A DNA stretch of 64,000 bases from Lacrimispora algidixylanolytica (lineage in GTDB: Bacteria > Bacillota > Clostridia > Lachnospirales > Lachnospiraceae), in the NCBI RefSeq assembly GCF_003609635.1, contig NZ_MCIA01000003.1, positions 124,001 to 188,000 of the forward strand, in the 5' to 3' direction. The stretch's first letter is position 1, and each line of letters starts with the position of its first letter. Shown piece after piece: positions 36,434 to 45,107 of this stretch. The translations under genes and the position numbers were made by a program. The notes under the pieces were generated by a model. The model had not been told where the DNA came from. It was given only the letters and a program-made list of their open reading frames with translations, and did no database searches.

Positions 36434-37429
36434 TTAAGAAATTGCCGGTTTCCCAATTTCCTTCATATATTCTTTAAACGCCTCAGCTATTTCTTTGTAC
36501 TTTGTATGATGAAGATAATGGGACCCTTCCATGGGGATCATTTTTCCGATGGAGGATTGCTTTACCTGCTCTTCGTGCACTGGAATCCAATTAGGATTTT
36601 GTTCATTATTGGATTGAACGAAAAGTAACAGTGGAAAATCGCTGGGATAAGTGAGATTTTCTGCATTTTTAAAGTTCGATCCCAGGTGTTTCAACTCATC
36701 AATCAAGGTCGGATTGCTTGAGACTTGATTGGAGATTAGATTCATCTGTTCTTTGGTTTGGTCATCATATGCAAGGGACCCATTGGAGTCAACTGAAACC
36801 TTCTTCATCAATCTCATCAAACCGGATTTTTGAAAGAATTCCATAGTACTTAAAGGCAATTTGGCGTCCATGCCAGGCTGGTTTGGAACACTGCTATCAA
36901 TGCCTATAAAAGCAGTAACTTCATCAGGATAATTCTTTATATAGGTCGCCCCATAAAGACCTGCAATGGAATGTCCCATTAGAATGTAACGGTCAAGCCC
37001 CAATTGCTGTACGGCTTCGTGGATTTCACTGACGATATTCTCTGTTGTTCTTTCCTTCTCGGTTCGATCACTTAATCCATAACCCAAAGGCTCGATTGCC
37101 ACGACTTTGTAATCAGGTGTCAATTCATCAATTAATAACTTAAAGTCAAGTACAGGCGAAGGGGTTCCTTGTCCAGGGAGAAGGACGATGGTCTGCTCTC
37201 CATTCCCTTGTATGGACACATTCATGTTTTTCCCATCCACAACAACATGCTGACCGTAAGGCTTTATCTTCTTTTTCTCAATCCCATTGCAGATTCCGTT
37301 CACAACATACGTAATGCCAAGAAATAAGATGAATGCAACAAGTATCCCTGCAATTATTTTTAATAATAAGTTTCGTTTTTTACCATTTTTAGTCCCATCA
37401 TTTTTTGAGACTTTCTCTGTTCTTGCCAT
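36434..37429 (-). CDS. Membrane-anchored alpha/beta hydrolase
   Basis: 331 residues from the ATG at 37429, which has AGGAG 9 nt upstream; an earlier ATG has no site. A basic N-terminus and one membrane helix (about 22-45, LLKIIAGILVAFILFLGITY) anchor an alpha/beta-hydrolase domain: VLLPGQGTPSP (oxyanion loop region), nucleophile Ser in MGHSIAG, and the catalytic His in GSHYLHH near the end. The substrate is unknown. It stands alone on the minus strand. The style resembles proline-iminopeptidase or lipase-like hydrolases. Confidence 0.8.
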   Translation of the reverse strand: MARTEKVSKNDGTKNGKKRNLLLKIIAGILVAFILFLGITYVVNGICNGIEKKKIKPYGQHVVVDGKNMNVSIQGNGEQTIVLLPGQGTPSPVLDFKLLIDELTPDYKVVAIEPLGYGLSDRTEKERTTENIVSEIHEAVQQLGLDRYILMGHSIAGLYGATYIKNYPDEVTAFIGIDSSVPNQPGMDAKLPLSTMEFFQKSGLMRLMKKVSVDSNGSLAYDDQTKEQMNLISNQVSSNPTLIDELKHLGSNFKNAENLTYPSDFPLLLFVQSNNEQNPNWIPVHEEQVKQSSIGKMIPMEGSHYLHHTKYKEIAEAFKEYMKEIGKPAIS

Positions 37430-37738
37430 GTTCAAATTCTCCTGTCTTTGTATCGGTAGATCAATTTTCAAATAGACAATAAGTATAATAAATTAATATG
37501 TCCCCATTGTGATGGTTATATGTACTGAGTGTAAACAAGCAAAGAAAGCTGAAATTCCTGTATGTCTGATGCCAGTTCATGGCCAATCTTTAGACGATTC
37601 TAATCTAAGTCTTCATTGAAAATACTTTCCAACATCCTGAAAAAATTTTTATTTCTCATTCATAATTTGTATCAAACCCGCATATGATATAAATAGTAAG
37701 GTTATTAAACTTAATGAACCAAAGGAGAGGATATAGCT
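37430..37738. other. Intergenic stretch, divergent promoters
   Basis: 309 bp between divergent genes. TTGTAT/TATAAA-type boxes at about 37668-37692 may serve the MerR gene. A 35-codon frame with CxxC (37512-37619, MVICTECKQAK) has no good ribosome site and is not called. Nothing else is seen. Confidence 0.3.
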
Positions 37739-38398
37739 ATGGCTGAGATACATTACTTAATATCGGATGCATCGAGGAAAGTCGATGTGGAATCCCATGT
37801 CCTTCGATACTGGGAGGACGAGCTACAATTAGACATTCCCAGAAATGAGATGGGGCACCGGTATTACACCGAATCGCACATCCGTTTGTTCAGGCAGATC
37901 AAAGACTTGAAAGAAAAGGGATACCAGTTAAAAGCCATCAAAACAGCGCTTGATAAGGTCATTGAAGGAAGCGAAGATCCCATCATCCCCGATGATTTAT
38001 TGGATGGCCAGATCACTCAGGAATTAAAAGAGGGAAGCTTATATGGTCAAGAGAGCGGGACAATCCTGGATATACATAATACAGCGCCAGTTTCCATCGC
38101 ACAAGAAAAGATGGAGCAGTTCCAGGAAATCATGAACCACATTATAGGACGAGCATTAGAAGTCAATAATGAACAGCTAAGCCAGGATGTGAGCTGTCTG
38201 GTCAATGATAAGGTCATTAAGGAAATGCAGTATCTCATGAATTTAAAGGAAGAAAAAGAAGAAGAGCGTTACAAGCAATTGGACGAGCTTTTAAGAATTT
38301 ATCAAAAAGACAACAAAGGCCGTGCAGAAGCAGCAGCTTCCAAAATTCCGTTTTTCAACCGCAATAAAAAGTTCGGAAGAAACGGTAAAAAACTGTAA
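37739..38398 (+). CDS. MerR-type helix-turn-helix regulator
   Basis: 219 residues. The N-terminal MerR domain (about 5-75) reads ISDASRKVDVESHVLRYWE, RNEMGHRYYTESHI and IKDLKEKGYQLKAIK. The rest is a helical, coiled-coil-like and charged region with no metal-binding Cys pattern, ending in a very basic tail (FFNRNKKFGRNGKK). The long coiled coil and basic end resemble RacA-type nucleoid proteins more than a metal sensor, but this is not certain. AAAGGAG site. Confidence 0.8.
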   Translation: MAEIHYLISDASRKVDVESHVLRYWEDELQLDIPRNEMGHRYYTESHIRLFRQIKDLKEKGYQLKAIKTALDKVIEGSEDPIIPDDLLDGQITQELKEGSLYGQESGTILDIHNTAPVSIAQEKMEQFQEIMNHIIGRALEVNNEQLSQDVSCLVNDKVIKEMQYLMNLKEEKEEERYKQLDELLRIYQKDNKGRAEAAASKIPFFNRNKKFGRNGKKL

Positions 38399-38442
38399 TA
38401 CCACACTACTTTCAGATAAATAACAGGGACTCCTGTTAAGGC

Positions 38443-38484
38443 AAAAATCCGCAGCTGCCACTGAAAGTGAGACTGCGGATTTTT
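38443..38484. terminator. Bidirectional terminator
   Basis: AAAAATCCGCAG (38443-38454) pairs with CTGCGGATTTTT (38473-38484). It serves the MerR gene and the minus-strand amidotransferase. Confidence 0.9.
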
Positions 38485-38495
38485 CTATATTATTC

Positions 38496-39209
38496 TTATT
38501 TTCTACAAGCATTTACAAACGTCTGAAAGATTCCAAAAGCTGCATTATCTTTTTTCCATAAATATTCCGGATGCCATTGAACCCCCAAAAAGAAGGGATA
38601 ACCAGGCATTTCTATGGCTTCCACCAGTTGGTCAGGGGAATAGGCTGTTGCAATAAGACCAGGTGCTACGTCCTTTACTGCCTGATGGTGCATGCTGTTT
38701 ACTTTAAGCACCGTTTCTCCTGTTACCTTGGAGAGTAGGCTTCCTTCCTTTAAGGTGACGGTATGGCTAGGCATGTCGTAATAAAAGGGTTGCGTATGGG
38801 CAATGGGAAACTCCCTCTTTACCTGGGAAGGGATATCCTGCCAGATATTACCTCCAAGCCCGATGTTTAAAATCTGGATTCCCCTGCAGATTCCAAGAAT
38901 CGGTTTTTCTAAAGCTAATATCATGGGAAGCAGTGTTAGTTCCATCTGATCTCGTTCATTAGAAACATTCCCGCATCCTTCTTTAGTTTCCTCTCCAAAT
39001 AAAAAAGGATGGACATCTGGACCTCCAGCAAACAGGAAGCCGTCAAGTTCATCTACAAGCTGTTTTAAATCATCTTTAAGGCATTCTAAGGGCAGTACGA
39101 CAGGAATGGCTCCTGCGGCCGTTAAAGCTCTTAAATAGGTAGGGCGCATCTTAATATCATGGTTATCTGTGTCGTGATAAGGAGTCAGACCAATCAGGGG
39201 CTTTCTCAT
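38496..39209 (-). CDS. Class I glutamine amidotransferase-like hydrolase (PuuD family)
   Basis: 237 residues from the ATG at 39209 (AAAGGA site); upstream in-frame codons are not conserved in appearance. It begins KPLIGLTPYHD. The nucleophile Cys is in ILGICRGIQILN, the catalytic His in GVQWHPEY, and FAGGPDVHP is the gamma-glutamyl hydrolase pattern. It probably hydrolyses gamma-glutamyl bonds of amines such as gamma-glutamyl-GABA. No polyamine genes are nearby, so the substrate is open. Confidence 0.88.
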   Translation of the reverse strand: MRKPLIGLTPYHDTDNHDIKMRPTYLRALTAAGAIPVVLPLECLKDDLKQLVDELDGFLFAGGPDVHPFLFGEETKEGCGNVSNERDQMELTLLPMILALEKPILGICRGIQILNIGLGGNIWQDIPSQVKREFPIAHTQPFYYDMPSHTVTLKEGSLLSKVTGETVLKVNSMHHQAVKDVAPGLIATAYSPDQLVEAIEMPGYPFFLGVQWHPEYLWKKDNAAFGIFQTFVNACRK

Positions 39210-39249
39210 ATAAGAAACATCCTTTCTCTCACCATAGAAGGAGACCAAT

Positions 39250-39288
39250 GAAATAACAAAATGCCCCTTCCTTTCGGAAGAGGCATTT
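39250..39288 (-). terminator. Terminator after the ferredoxin gene
   Basis: AAATGCC-CTTCC pairs with GGAAG-GGCATTT (39259-39287, TTTC loop, one mismatch); on the minus strand it is followed by TGTTATTT. Confidence 0.65.
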
Positions 39289-39301
39289 ATGTATTCATAA
39301 A

Positions 39302-39472
39302 TTAAGCTTCGGAAATAGCTCCAGTTGGGCATACACCTTCACAAGCGCCACAATCGATACAAGAATCAGCATCAATAACAAACAGAGAATCACCCTGGCT
39401 GATAGCGCTTACTGGGCATTCGCCTTCGCATGTTCCGCAACTAACACAAGCTTCACTAATAACACGTGCCAT
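39302..39472 (-). CDS. 2[4Fe-4S] ferredoxin
   Basis: 56 residues. Two clusters are held by CVSCGTCEGECP and CIDCGACEGVCP, the clostridial pattern. GGAGG lies at a normal distance before the ATG. It is an electron carrier; its place directly downstream of pflA suggests it could supply electrons to radical-SAM activases, though it also serves general fermentation. Confidence 0.95.
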   Translation of the reverse strand: MARVISEACVSCGTCEGECPVSAISQGDSLFVIDADSCIDCGACEGVCPTGAISEA

Positions 39473-39567
39473 AATAAATTACCTCCATATATTCTATACA
39501 TTTTTTATTATTTTATACTATTAATAAAAATTAATCAAGTAGCAAACTATGCATTTCATGTATAATT

Positions 39568-40335
39568 TTAGGAGCAAGGACGGTTAGCTTTGTCTAATCT
39601 GGCGTCTTTGATGCCCTTTAAGATGATTTTCTTAGCGGCAACGGCACCTTCCTTTGACATGGGGGGAACATCCTTTAGAGGATATTCCATCCCAAGGCTT
39701 TCATACTTCACTTTGCCCATGTCATGATAAGGGAGAACGTCCAGTGCTTTGACGTTTTTCAGTTCTCCGATAAAGCGTCCCAGCCGATATAGATCAGGTT
39801 CATGGTCCGTAAGTCCCGGCACAACTACGTGCCGAACCCAAACGGGAACCTCTAACTCATCTAAGTACCGGGCAAAATCCAGAATGTTGTTATTGGAATG
39901 TCCGGTTAATGGCTTATGCTTTTCGTCATCAATGTGTTTGAGATCAAGCATGACAAGACTAGTAGATTTTAAAAGCCGTTCAACTTTAGAAAGAAATGCT
40001 TTGTCATCCCTTCGGAAGGTTACCCCTGAGGTATCCAAGCAGGTATGAATGTCTTTCTCTCTTGCCGCTTCAAAAAGTTCTGTAACAAACTCAAGCTGCA
40101 TCATCGGTTCTCCACCGGTGGCCGTTAGGCCGCCGCCCCGGTAAAAGTTCTGGGACGACTCATACTGTTTTAAAATTTCTTCGACTGTCATCTCTGTACC
40201 GCCTGCCATCTTCCAGGTATCCGGATTGTGGCAGTACTGACAACGCATAGGGCAACCTTGTAAAAAAACTACCATGCGTACGCCTGGTCCGTCAACGGTA
40301 CCGAAGCTTTCAATGGAATGGATACTTCCTGTCAT
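39568..40335 (-). CDS. pflA: Pyruvate formate-lyase activating enzyme
   Basis: 255 residues. MTGSIHSIESFGTVDGPGVR leads to the radical-SAM motif CPMRCQYC (about 29-36), then GGGLTATGGEPMMQ. No extra ferredoxin domain, so it is the PflA class. It installs the glycyl radical. The target Gly is in the separate 81-residue protein encoded 26 bp upstream, not in the large subunit. Last gene of the pfl operon. Confidence 0.95.
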   Translation of the reverse strand: MTGSIHSIESFGTVDGPGVRMVVFLQGCPMRCQYCHNPDTWKMAGGTEMTVEEILKQYESSQNFYRGGGLTATGGEPMMQLEFVTELFEAAREKDIHTCLDTSGVTFRRDDKAFLSKVERLLKSTSLVMLDLKHIDDEKHKPLTGHSNNNILDFARYLDELEVPVWVRHVVVPGLTDHEPDLYRLGRFIGELKNVKALDVLPYHDMGKVKYESLGMEYPLKDVPPMSKEGAVAAKKIILKGIKDARLDKANRPCS

Positions 40336-40361
40336 GATTGATTCGCCTTCTTTACTATGAA

Positions 40362-40607
40362 TTACATATTGTCGTGGAATGTACGGGAGATAACTTCATC
40401 CTGCTGATCTTTTGTCAGTTTGATAAAGTTTACTGCATAACCGGAAACACGAACAGTAAGCTGTGGATAATTTTCCGGATGATTCTGAGCGTCTAAAAGT
40501 GTTTCACGAGTGAATACATTAACGTTTAAATGATGACCGCCTTCTGCTACATAGCCATCTAATAAATTTACAAGATTGTCAATTTGGGATGTGCTGATAT
40601 TTGTCAT
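40362..40607 (-). CDS. Separate glycyl-radical domain of pyruvate formate-lyase
   Basis: 81 residues: [33 protein letters not shown], and [13 protein letters not shown] with the radical Gly at G56, ending SRTFHDNM. This is the C-terminal 80 residues of a normal PFL and also resembles the repair protein GrcA/YfiD, but lacks its N-terminal extension. AAGGAGG lies before the ATG. Together with the 686-residue body it adds up to about 767, the length of one PFL. It must insert into the body barrel to give an active enzyme. Confidence 0.9.
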   Translation of the reverse strand: MTNISTSQIDNLVNLLDGYVAEGGHHLNVNVFTRETLLDAQNHPENYPQLTVRVSGYAVNFIKLTKDQQDEVISRTFHDNM

Positions 40608-40647
40608 AGTGTTTATCCTCCTTATGTGGTTGTTAAATTGTGTGTTG

Positions 40648-40875
40648 TTAGTCTTCCTGGTCTAGACCGGAGAAGAGAGTTGGCACTTTACATGCCATAT
40701 CGCCTTCTGCACAGTCTGAGGAGCTAGTAATATTCATTGTTTTTGCCAATGTCTTATCGGCGCTTATGGTACCGTTCTCGGCAACACGGATGTTCATGTG
40801 TCCACCGTTTCCACCCATGAATTCATCAAGCATGGAGACGATATCATCAATTTGTTTGTCTTTCGGATCTGCCAT
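40648..40875 (-). CDS. Half glycyl-radical-domain-like protein without the radical glycine
   Basis: 75 residues from the ATG at 40875; AAGGAG overlaps the stop of the PFL body. Residues 8-31 ([15 protein letters not shown], then NGGHMNIRV) are homologous to residues 8-31 of the following 81-residue protein, but the segment with RVSGY is replaced by an unrelated stretch with two Cys (C55, C62) and an acidic end. It cannot carry a glycyl radical. It may occupy the same site in the body, as a placeholder, assembly factor or regulator; this is inference. Confidence 0.75.
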   Translation of the reverse strand: MADPKDKQIDDIVSMLDEFMGGNGGHMNIRVAENGTISADKTLAKTMNITSSSDCAEGDMACKVPTLFSGLDQED

Positions 40876-40887
40876 AGCAGTCACTCC

Positions 40888-42948
40888 TTATTTCTGGTCT
40901 TCGCTAAGTTCCAGTTCCAAATCTACCTCTAAATCACCTGAGAAAATCTGGTCTTCCTTACCAAGAGCACCTGGTATGATGGAGAAGGTATTTGAGATAC
41001 CATCCTGAGCATCCTTAAATGGAAGCTTTGCAACGGATGCAAGGGAAGCAACAGCGCCATGAGTATCTCTGTGGTGCATTGGATTAGCGCCTGGTGCAAA
41101 TGCGTCACCTTTCTTACGTCCATCAGGAGTTGCTCCTGTGTTCTTACCATATACTACGTTTGAGGTAATTGTCAAGATAGAGGTTGTAGCAATACCATTT
41201 CTGTAAGTGTGGTTTTCCTTAATATAGGTCATAAATGTGTGAACCAGATCGTGAGCGATTAAGTCAACACGGTCATCGTTGTTGCCGAATTTAGGGAAAT
41301 CACCTTCAACTTCATAATCAGTAACAATACCATTCTCGTCGCGGATAGCCTTAACCTTTGCATACTTGATAGCAGAAAGGGAGTCAGCTACTACGGAAAG
41401 TCCAGCGATACCTGTTGCGAACCAACGGGTTACTTCTCTATCATGAAGAGCCATCTGAATGCGCTCATAGCTGTATTTGTCATGCATGTAGTGAATGATG
41501 TTTAAAGTGTTTACATAAACAGAAGCAAGCCACTTCATCATCTGCTTGTAGGATTCTAATACTTCATCATATTCTAAATATTCAGAAGTGATTGGACGGT
41601 ATTTAGGTCCGATCTGCTTTTTAGAAATCTCATCCACACCACCGTTGATAGAGTATAAAAGACATTTTGCAAGGTTAGCACGAGCGCCGAAGAACTGCAT
41701 CTCTTTACCAACTCTCATGGAAGATACACAACAAGCGATGGCATAGTCATCACCGTGAGTAACTCTCATCAGGTCATCGTTTTCATACTGAATGGCTGAG
41801 GACTCGATAGAAGACTTAGCACAGAAGCGTTTGAAGCCTTCTGGAAGTCTTGTAGACCAGAGTACAGTTAAGTTTGGCTCTGGAGCGGTTCCTAACGTGC
41901 TTAATGTGTGAAGGTAACGGAAGGAAGACTTTGTAACAAGGTGACGTCCGTCAATACCAACACCAGCGATGGATTCTGTTACCCAGGTAGGATCTCCAGA
42001 GAATAACTCGTTGTATTCTGGAGTACGTGCAAATTTTACAAGACGAAGCTTCATAACGAAGTGATCTACAAATTCCTGGATCTGTTCTTCTGTAAAGGTA
42101 CCTGCTTCTAAGTCTCTCTGAGCATATACATCGATAAAGGTAGATGTACGTCCTAAGGACATAGCAGCACCATTTTGATCTTTAACAGCAGCCAAATAGG
42201 ATAAATAGGTCCACTGGATTGCTTCCTGTACGTTAGCAGCAGGTCTGGAAAGATCACAGCCATAAATCTGGCCAAGCTTCTTTAAATCTTTCAGTGCGCG
42301 GATCTGCTCGGATAATTCCTCACGGTCGCGGATTACATCAGCGTACATAACAGTGCTTGTCGTGTCTTTCTGATCTTCTTTATCAAGAATCAGGAAATCA
42401 ATTCCGTAAAGAGCAACACGGCGGTAGTCACCGATGATACGGCCACGGCCGTAAGCATCTGGAAGACCAGTAATGATATGGCTGGAACGGCAATCACGCA
42501 TTTCCTGTGTATAACCATCAAAAACACCTGCGTTGTGTGTCTTTCTATGTGCTAAGAAAAATTCTTTTACTTCTGGATCAAGGGTGTAACCATTATCTGC
42601 ACAAGCCTTCTCTGCCATACGAATTCCGCCGTAAGGCTGTAAGGAACGCTTAAATGGCTTCTCTGTCTGAAATCCTACGATTGTCTCTAAATCTTTATTC
42701 AAGTATCCAGGTCCGTGAGAAATAAGGGAAGAGACTACTTTAGTGTCCATATCAAGAACGCCGCCAGCTTCTCTTTCTTTCTTAGATAATTCAAGTACCT
42801 GTTTCCAAAGCTCTTTCGTTGCGTCGGTCGCTCCAACAAGGAAAGAGTCGTCACCGTCGTAAGGGGTATAGTTCTTCTGGATAAAGTCCCGGACGTTTAC
42901 TTCACGTTCCCAAGCGCCGCCATTAAAGGCTTTCCATTCTGGTCTCAT
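40888..42948 (-). CDS. pflB: Pyruvate formate-lyase body lacking its glycyl-radical domain
   Basis: 686 residues from the ATG at 42948 (GGAGG 7 nt upstream). It matches PFL throughout: [30 protein letters not shown], and the active-site cysteines C406-C407 in [12 protein letters not shown]. It ends [11 protein letters not shown], just where other PFLs continue into the domain with RVSGYA. The frame ends cleanly with its own stop and the next gene has its own ribosome site, so this is a gene split rather than an error. It cleaves pyruvate with CoA to acetyl-CoA and formate once complemented by the radical domain. Confidence 0.93.
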   Translation of the reverse strand: MRPEWKAFNGGAWEREVNVRDFIQKNYTPYDGDDSFLVGATDATKELWKQVLELSKKEREAGGVLDMDTKVVSSLISHGPGYLNKDLETIVGFQTEKPFKRSLQPYGGIRMAEKACADNGYTLDPEVKEFFLAHRKTHNAGVFDGYTQEMRDCRSSHIITGLPDAYGRGRIIGDYRRVALYGIDFLILDKEDQKDTTSTVMYADVIRDREELSEQIRALKDLKKLGQIYGCDLSRPAANVQEAIQWTYLSYLAAVKDQNGAAMSLGRTSTFIDVYAQRDLEAGTFTEEQIQEFVDHFVMKLRLVKFARTPEYNELFSGDPTWVTESIAGVGIDGRHLVTKSSFRYLHTLSTLGTAPEPNLTVLWSTRLPEGFKRFCAKSSIESSAIQYENDDLMRVTHGDDYAIACCVSSMRVGKEMQFFGARANLAKCLLYSINGGVDEISKKQIGPKYRPITSEYLEYDEVLESYKQMMKWLASVYVNTLNIIHYMHDKYSYERIQMALHDREVTRWFATGIAGLSVVADSLSAIKYAKVKAIRDENGIVTDYEVEGDFPKFGNNDDRVDLIAHDLVHTFMTYIKENHTYRNGIATTSILTITSNVVYGKNTGATPDGRKKGDAFAPGANPMHHRDTHGAVASLASVAKLPFKDAQDGISNTFSIIPGALGKEDQIFSGDLEVDLELELSEDQK

Positions 42949-43044
42949 TGTTGTACCTCCAAAATTCTTTATTAGTAATGTCAATAGATAAGTGCCGTCA
43001 ACGATTATATTTGATTATATTTCATATAATCCTTGTATGAATAC

Positions 43045-43074
43045 ATTATATATGAATACTGTATACAATGTCAA
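43045..43074 (-). promoter_or_regulatory. Strong sigma-A promoter of the pfl operon
   Basis: On the minus strand, TTGACA (43069-43074), 18 bp, TATAAT (43045-43050), both perfect. TATGAATAC occurs twice on the plus strand (43036-43044, 43051-43059) around the -10 and could be a redox-regulator operator. Confidence 0.8.
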
Positions 43075-43129
43075 GCGCAACCGTCTTATTGAGAAAAATT
43101 TCTATAACTTGATAAAAACCAACTTTATC

Positions 43130-43158
43130 TTGATTAATATAAGAAAAAGTATTATATT
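43130..43158 (+). promoter_or_regulatory. Promoter of the DUF1858 gene
   Basis: TTGATT (43130-43135), 17 bp, TATATT (43153-43158). A small dyad GATAAA/TTTATC (43111-43129) sits just upstream. Confidence 0.45.
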
Positions 43159-43198
43159 ATAAAGACAATATGTACATTTTAAAAAGGAGGTATACGAG

Positions 43199-43399
43199 AT
43201 GCAGATCGATAAAAATATGGTAATCGGTAACTTGCTTCAGGTTGATGATTGTGTAGCACCGATTTTAATGCGTGCAGGAATGCATTGCCTTGGCTGCCCA
43301 TCCTCTCAGGGTGAATCATTAGAGGAAGCATGTATGGTTCATGGATTAGACTGTGACGTTTTAGTTTCCCAGATTAATGAAGTGCTGGCAGACAGATAA
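43199..43399 (+). CDS. DUF1858 domain protein
   Basis: 66 residues: a DUF1858 (hybrid-cluster-protein-associated disulfide) domain, [21 protein letters not shown] followed by MHCLGCPSS, with the typical CxxC. AAAGGAGG site. Stand-alone copies are widespread in anaerobes; a redox or cluster-related role is suspected. It is divergent from pfl and shares its control region. Confidence 0.9.
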   Translation: MQIDKNMVIGNLLQVDDCVAPILMRAGMHCLGCPSSQGESLEEACMVHGLDCDVLVSQINEVLADR

Positions 43400-43406
43400 A
43401 TATAGG

Positions 43407-43446
43407 TAAGGAGGCAGGTCGTTGTGATCTGCCTCCTTATTTTTTT
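43407..43446. terminator. Terminator after the DUF1858 gene
   Basis: TAAGGAGGCAG pairs with CTGCCTCCTTA around GTCGTTGTGAT, followed by TTTTTTT on the plus strand. It may also serve the convergent gene ending at 43467. Confidence 0.92.
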
Positions 43447-43466
43447 GCTGGAATTACTAATACCGT

Positions 43467-44066
43467 CTATTCTTTTAAAGGAAAGTATTGATTCACCATT
43501 CTATGAACTTCCTCCAGCCATTGTTTTCTCTCATCACTGGTACTGCCAGCGATAATACGAAACATGGTTCTGTCAAATTCCTTTACACCACAGAAATCAA
43601 AGATACAATCTTTCCAAATGCGATGCAGCGGATCCCCAAATACAATGTCTTCTCTGTCTTTTGGAGTGTTCGAAGTATTAAATACAAGACCTGTCTTAGC
43701 TTTTAAGAGGCCGATAGGAAGTCCGCCTCCATCATCTCCCTCTGGGAAGGTGTAAGCTATGTTTTCTCTTAATATTCTGTCAACCCATCCCTTTAAGATC
43801 GCAGGAGGCTGTCCCCACCAGTTAGGATGAACAATAATGATGCCATCTGCGGTTTTAATCTCTTTTTGGTGAGTAAGAACCAGAAGATCTTCCGTGCTAT
43901 CGTCAGCCAGTTCGCTGGCAGGTATTACTGGATCGAAATTCTCTTGTGCTAAATCGTGAAACATAACCATATGTCCGTTGTCTTTTAATGTAGTAACAAC
44001 TGTTTCTGCAATAGCTGCATTGAAGCTGTCTTTGTAAGGGTGTCCTAAAATGACCGAAATTTTCAC
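43467..44066 (-). CDS. Flavodoxin-fold NAD(P)H oxidoreductase
   Basis: 199 residues: VILGHPYKDSFNAAI at the start (FMN phosphate region), IIVHPNWWGQPPAILKGWVDR, and TSNTPKDRE match the NAD(P)H quinone oxidoreductase/MdaB-KefF family (Flavodoxin_2). It reduces quinones or similar compounds by two electrons. It lies 15 bp downstream of an AraC regulator in the same direction, so they may be co-transcribed. Confidence 0.87.
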   Translation of the reverse strand: MKISVILGHPYKDSFNAAIAETVVTTLKDNGHMVMFHDLAQENFDPVIPASELADDSTEDLLVLTHQKEIKTADGIIIVHPNWWGQPPAILKGWVDRILRENIAYTFPEGDDGGGLPIGLLKAKTGLVFNTSNTPKDREDIVFGDPLHRIWKDCIFDFCGVKEFDRTMFRIIAGSTSDERKQWLEEVHRMVNQYFPLKE

Positions 44067-44081
44067 TGACTTATCCTCCTC

Positions 44082-44984
44082 TTATTCTGTGTGCCGATCT
44101 ACATGCATCGAATGATTTTCATCTCTTTTCTCTTCCCGGTAATGTCTCGGGCTGTTTCCATATTCTTGTTTGAAGATCTTTGAAAAGGTAAGGGGATTGT
44201 CGTATCCGATTCCGGTGGCAATCTCTTGAATGGACATGGTTGTATCAGTAAGCTGCTTTGCGGCGATATTAAGCTTAAATCTCATAAGGTATTCTTTTGG
44301 TGAAACTTGAAGCTGTTTTTTAAAAATAGATGTTAAATAAGAACGATTGATTCCAATGTAATCCGCAATGTCTTGTACCGTAATGTGTTCATAATGGAGC
44401 TTTATGTATTGCAGCGCATAGTCCACATAGGTGTCGATGGAATAATCGTACTGCTTTTTGCGGCTAGTTTTAAGAGAGCTCTGCATCTCGATGAGAGAGG
44501 AGAGTATCTCATATAAATATCCCACCCGCCGGATCTCATTGAAAAAGGTAAGTTGGTTAAGATCCAGAATCTTCTGAATGAGAGGAAGATAAACCTGACT
44601 TGGGATCTGGGAGTGAATGGTTGGAGTTTCTTCGGATAAGCCGGCATAGCTTAAATAAGCCTTTGCCATCTCCCCGTCAAAGGTGATCCACATGTATTGC
44701 CATGGATTTTCATAGTTGGCATGATAGCGGATCGGAATCCCCTTGGGAATTAAAAAGATGTCGTCGGTCTTTAGATCGTACTTCTTATCACCGATAATGA
44801 GAGCACCAGTACCTTGCAGCACAAAATGAAGATGATACTCGTTTGGTATCTTATGATCGTAGGTGTAGCCAGGTGGACACTTCTGGATACCGCAGTGAAC
44901 AAGATATAAATCATTGGTCTGCCTTTGAATGTTTCTTAGACAGCGGAAGCCAGCTACATTATTGTACGTGGTTTGTTTATCCAT
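44082..44984 (-). CDS. AraC-family regulator (cupin + HTH)
   Basis: 300 residues. The N-terminal cupin (about 25-140; HLHFVLQGTGALIIGDKKYDL, IFLIPKGIPIRYHAN) senses a sugar, and the C-terminal AraC module (about 195-290) carries IADYIGINRSYLTSIFKKQL and IATGIGYDNPLTFSKIF. Together with the second AraC gene at 46551 it flanks the GH4 gene, so a galactoside-related inducer is likely but not shown. Confidence 0.9.
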   Translation of the reverse strand: MDKQTTYNNVAGFRCLRNIQRQTNDLYLVHCGIQKCPPGYTYDHKIPNEYHLHFVLQGTGALIIGDKKYDLKTDDIFLIPKGIPIRYHANYENPWQYMWITFDGEMAKAYLSYAGLSEETPTIHSQIPSQVYLPLIQKILDLNQLTFFNEIRRVGYLYEILSSLIEMQSSLKTSRKKQYDYSIDTYVDYALQYIKLHYEHITVQDIADYIGINRSYLTSIFKKQLQVSPKEYLMRFKLNIAAKQLTDTTMSIQEIATGIGYDNPLTFSKIFKQEYGNSPRHYREEKRDENHSMHVDRHTE

Positions 44985-45007
44985 GAATGAAATTCCACCT
45001 CCCTATA

Positions 45008-45056
45008 GAAAAAGACCCTTCAGACAGCGTGTCAAAACGAGTATCTGATGGGTCTA
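45008..45056 (-). terminator. Terminator after the GH4 gene
   Basis: AGACCC-TCAGA pairs with TCTGA-GGGTCT with a long loop; on the minus strand it is followed by TTTTT. Confidence 0.6.
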
Positions 45057-45107
45057 TTATACAGGAAGGCATTATGACATGCAAATATTTTTTACGATGA
45101 AAAGTCC

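Noticed and set aside
37512-37619. 35-codon CxxC-containing frame
   Set aside because: No ribosome site, no recognisable family, and it lies in a divergent promoter gap.
40648-42948. Sequencing frameshift as the cause of the split pyruvate formate-lyase
   Set aside because: The body ends in its own stop, each following gene has a ribosome site and start, and the 75-aa gene is a partial duplicate rather than missing sequence.
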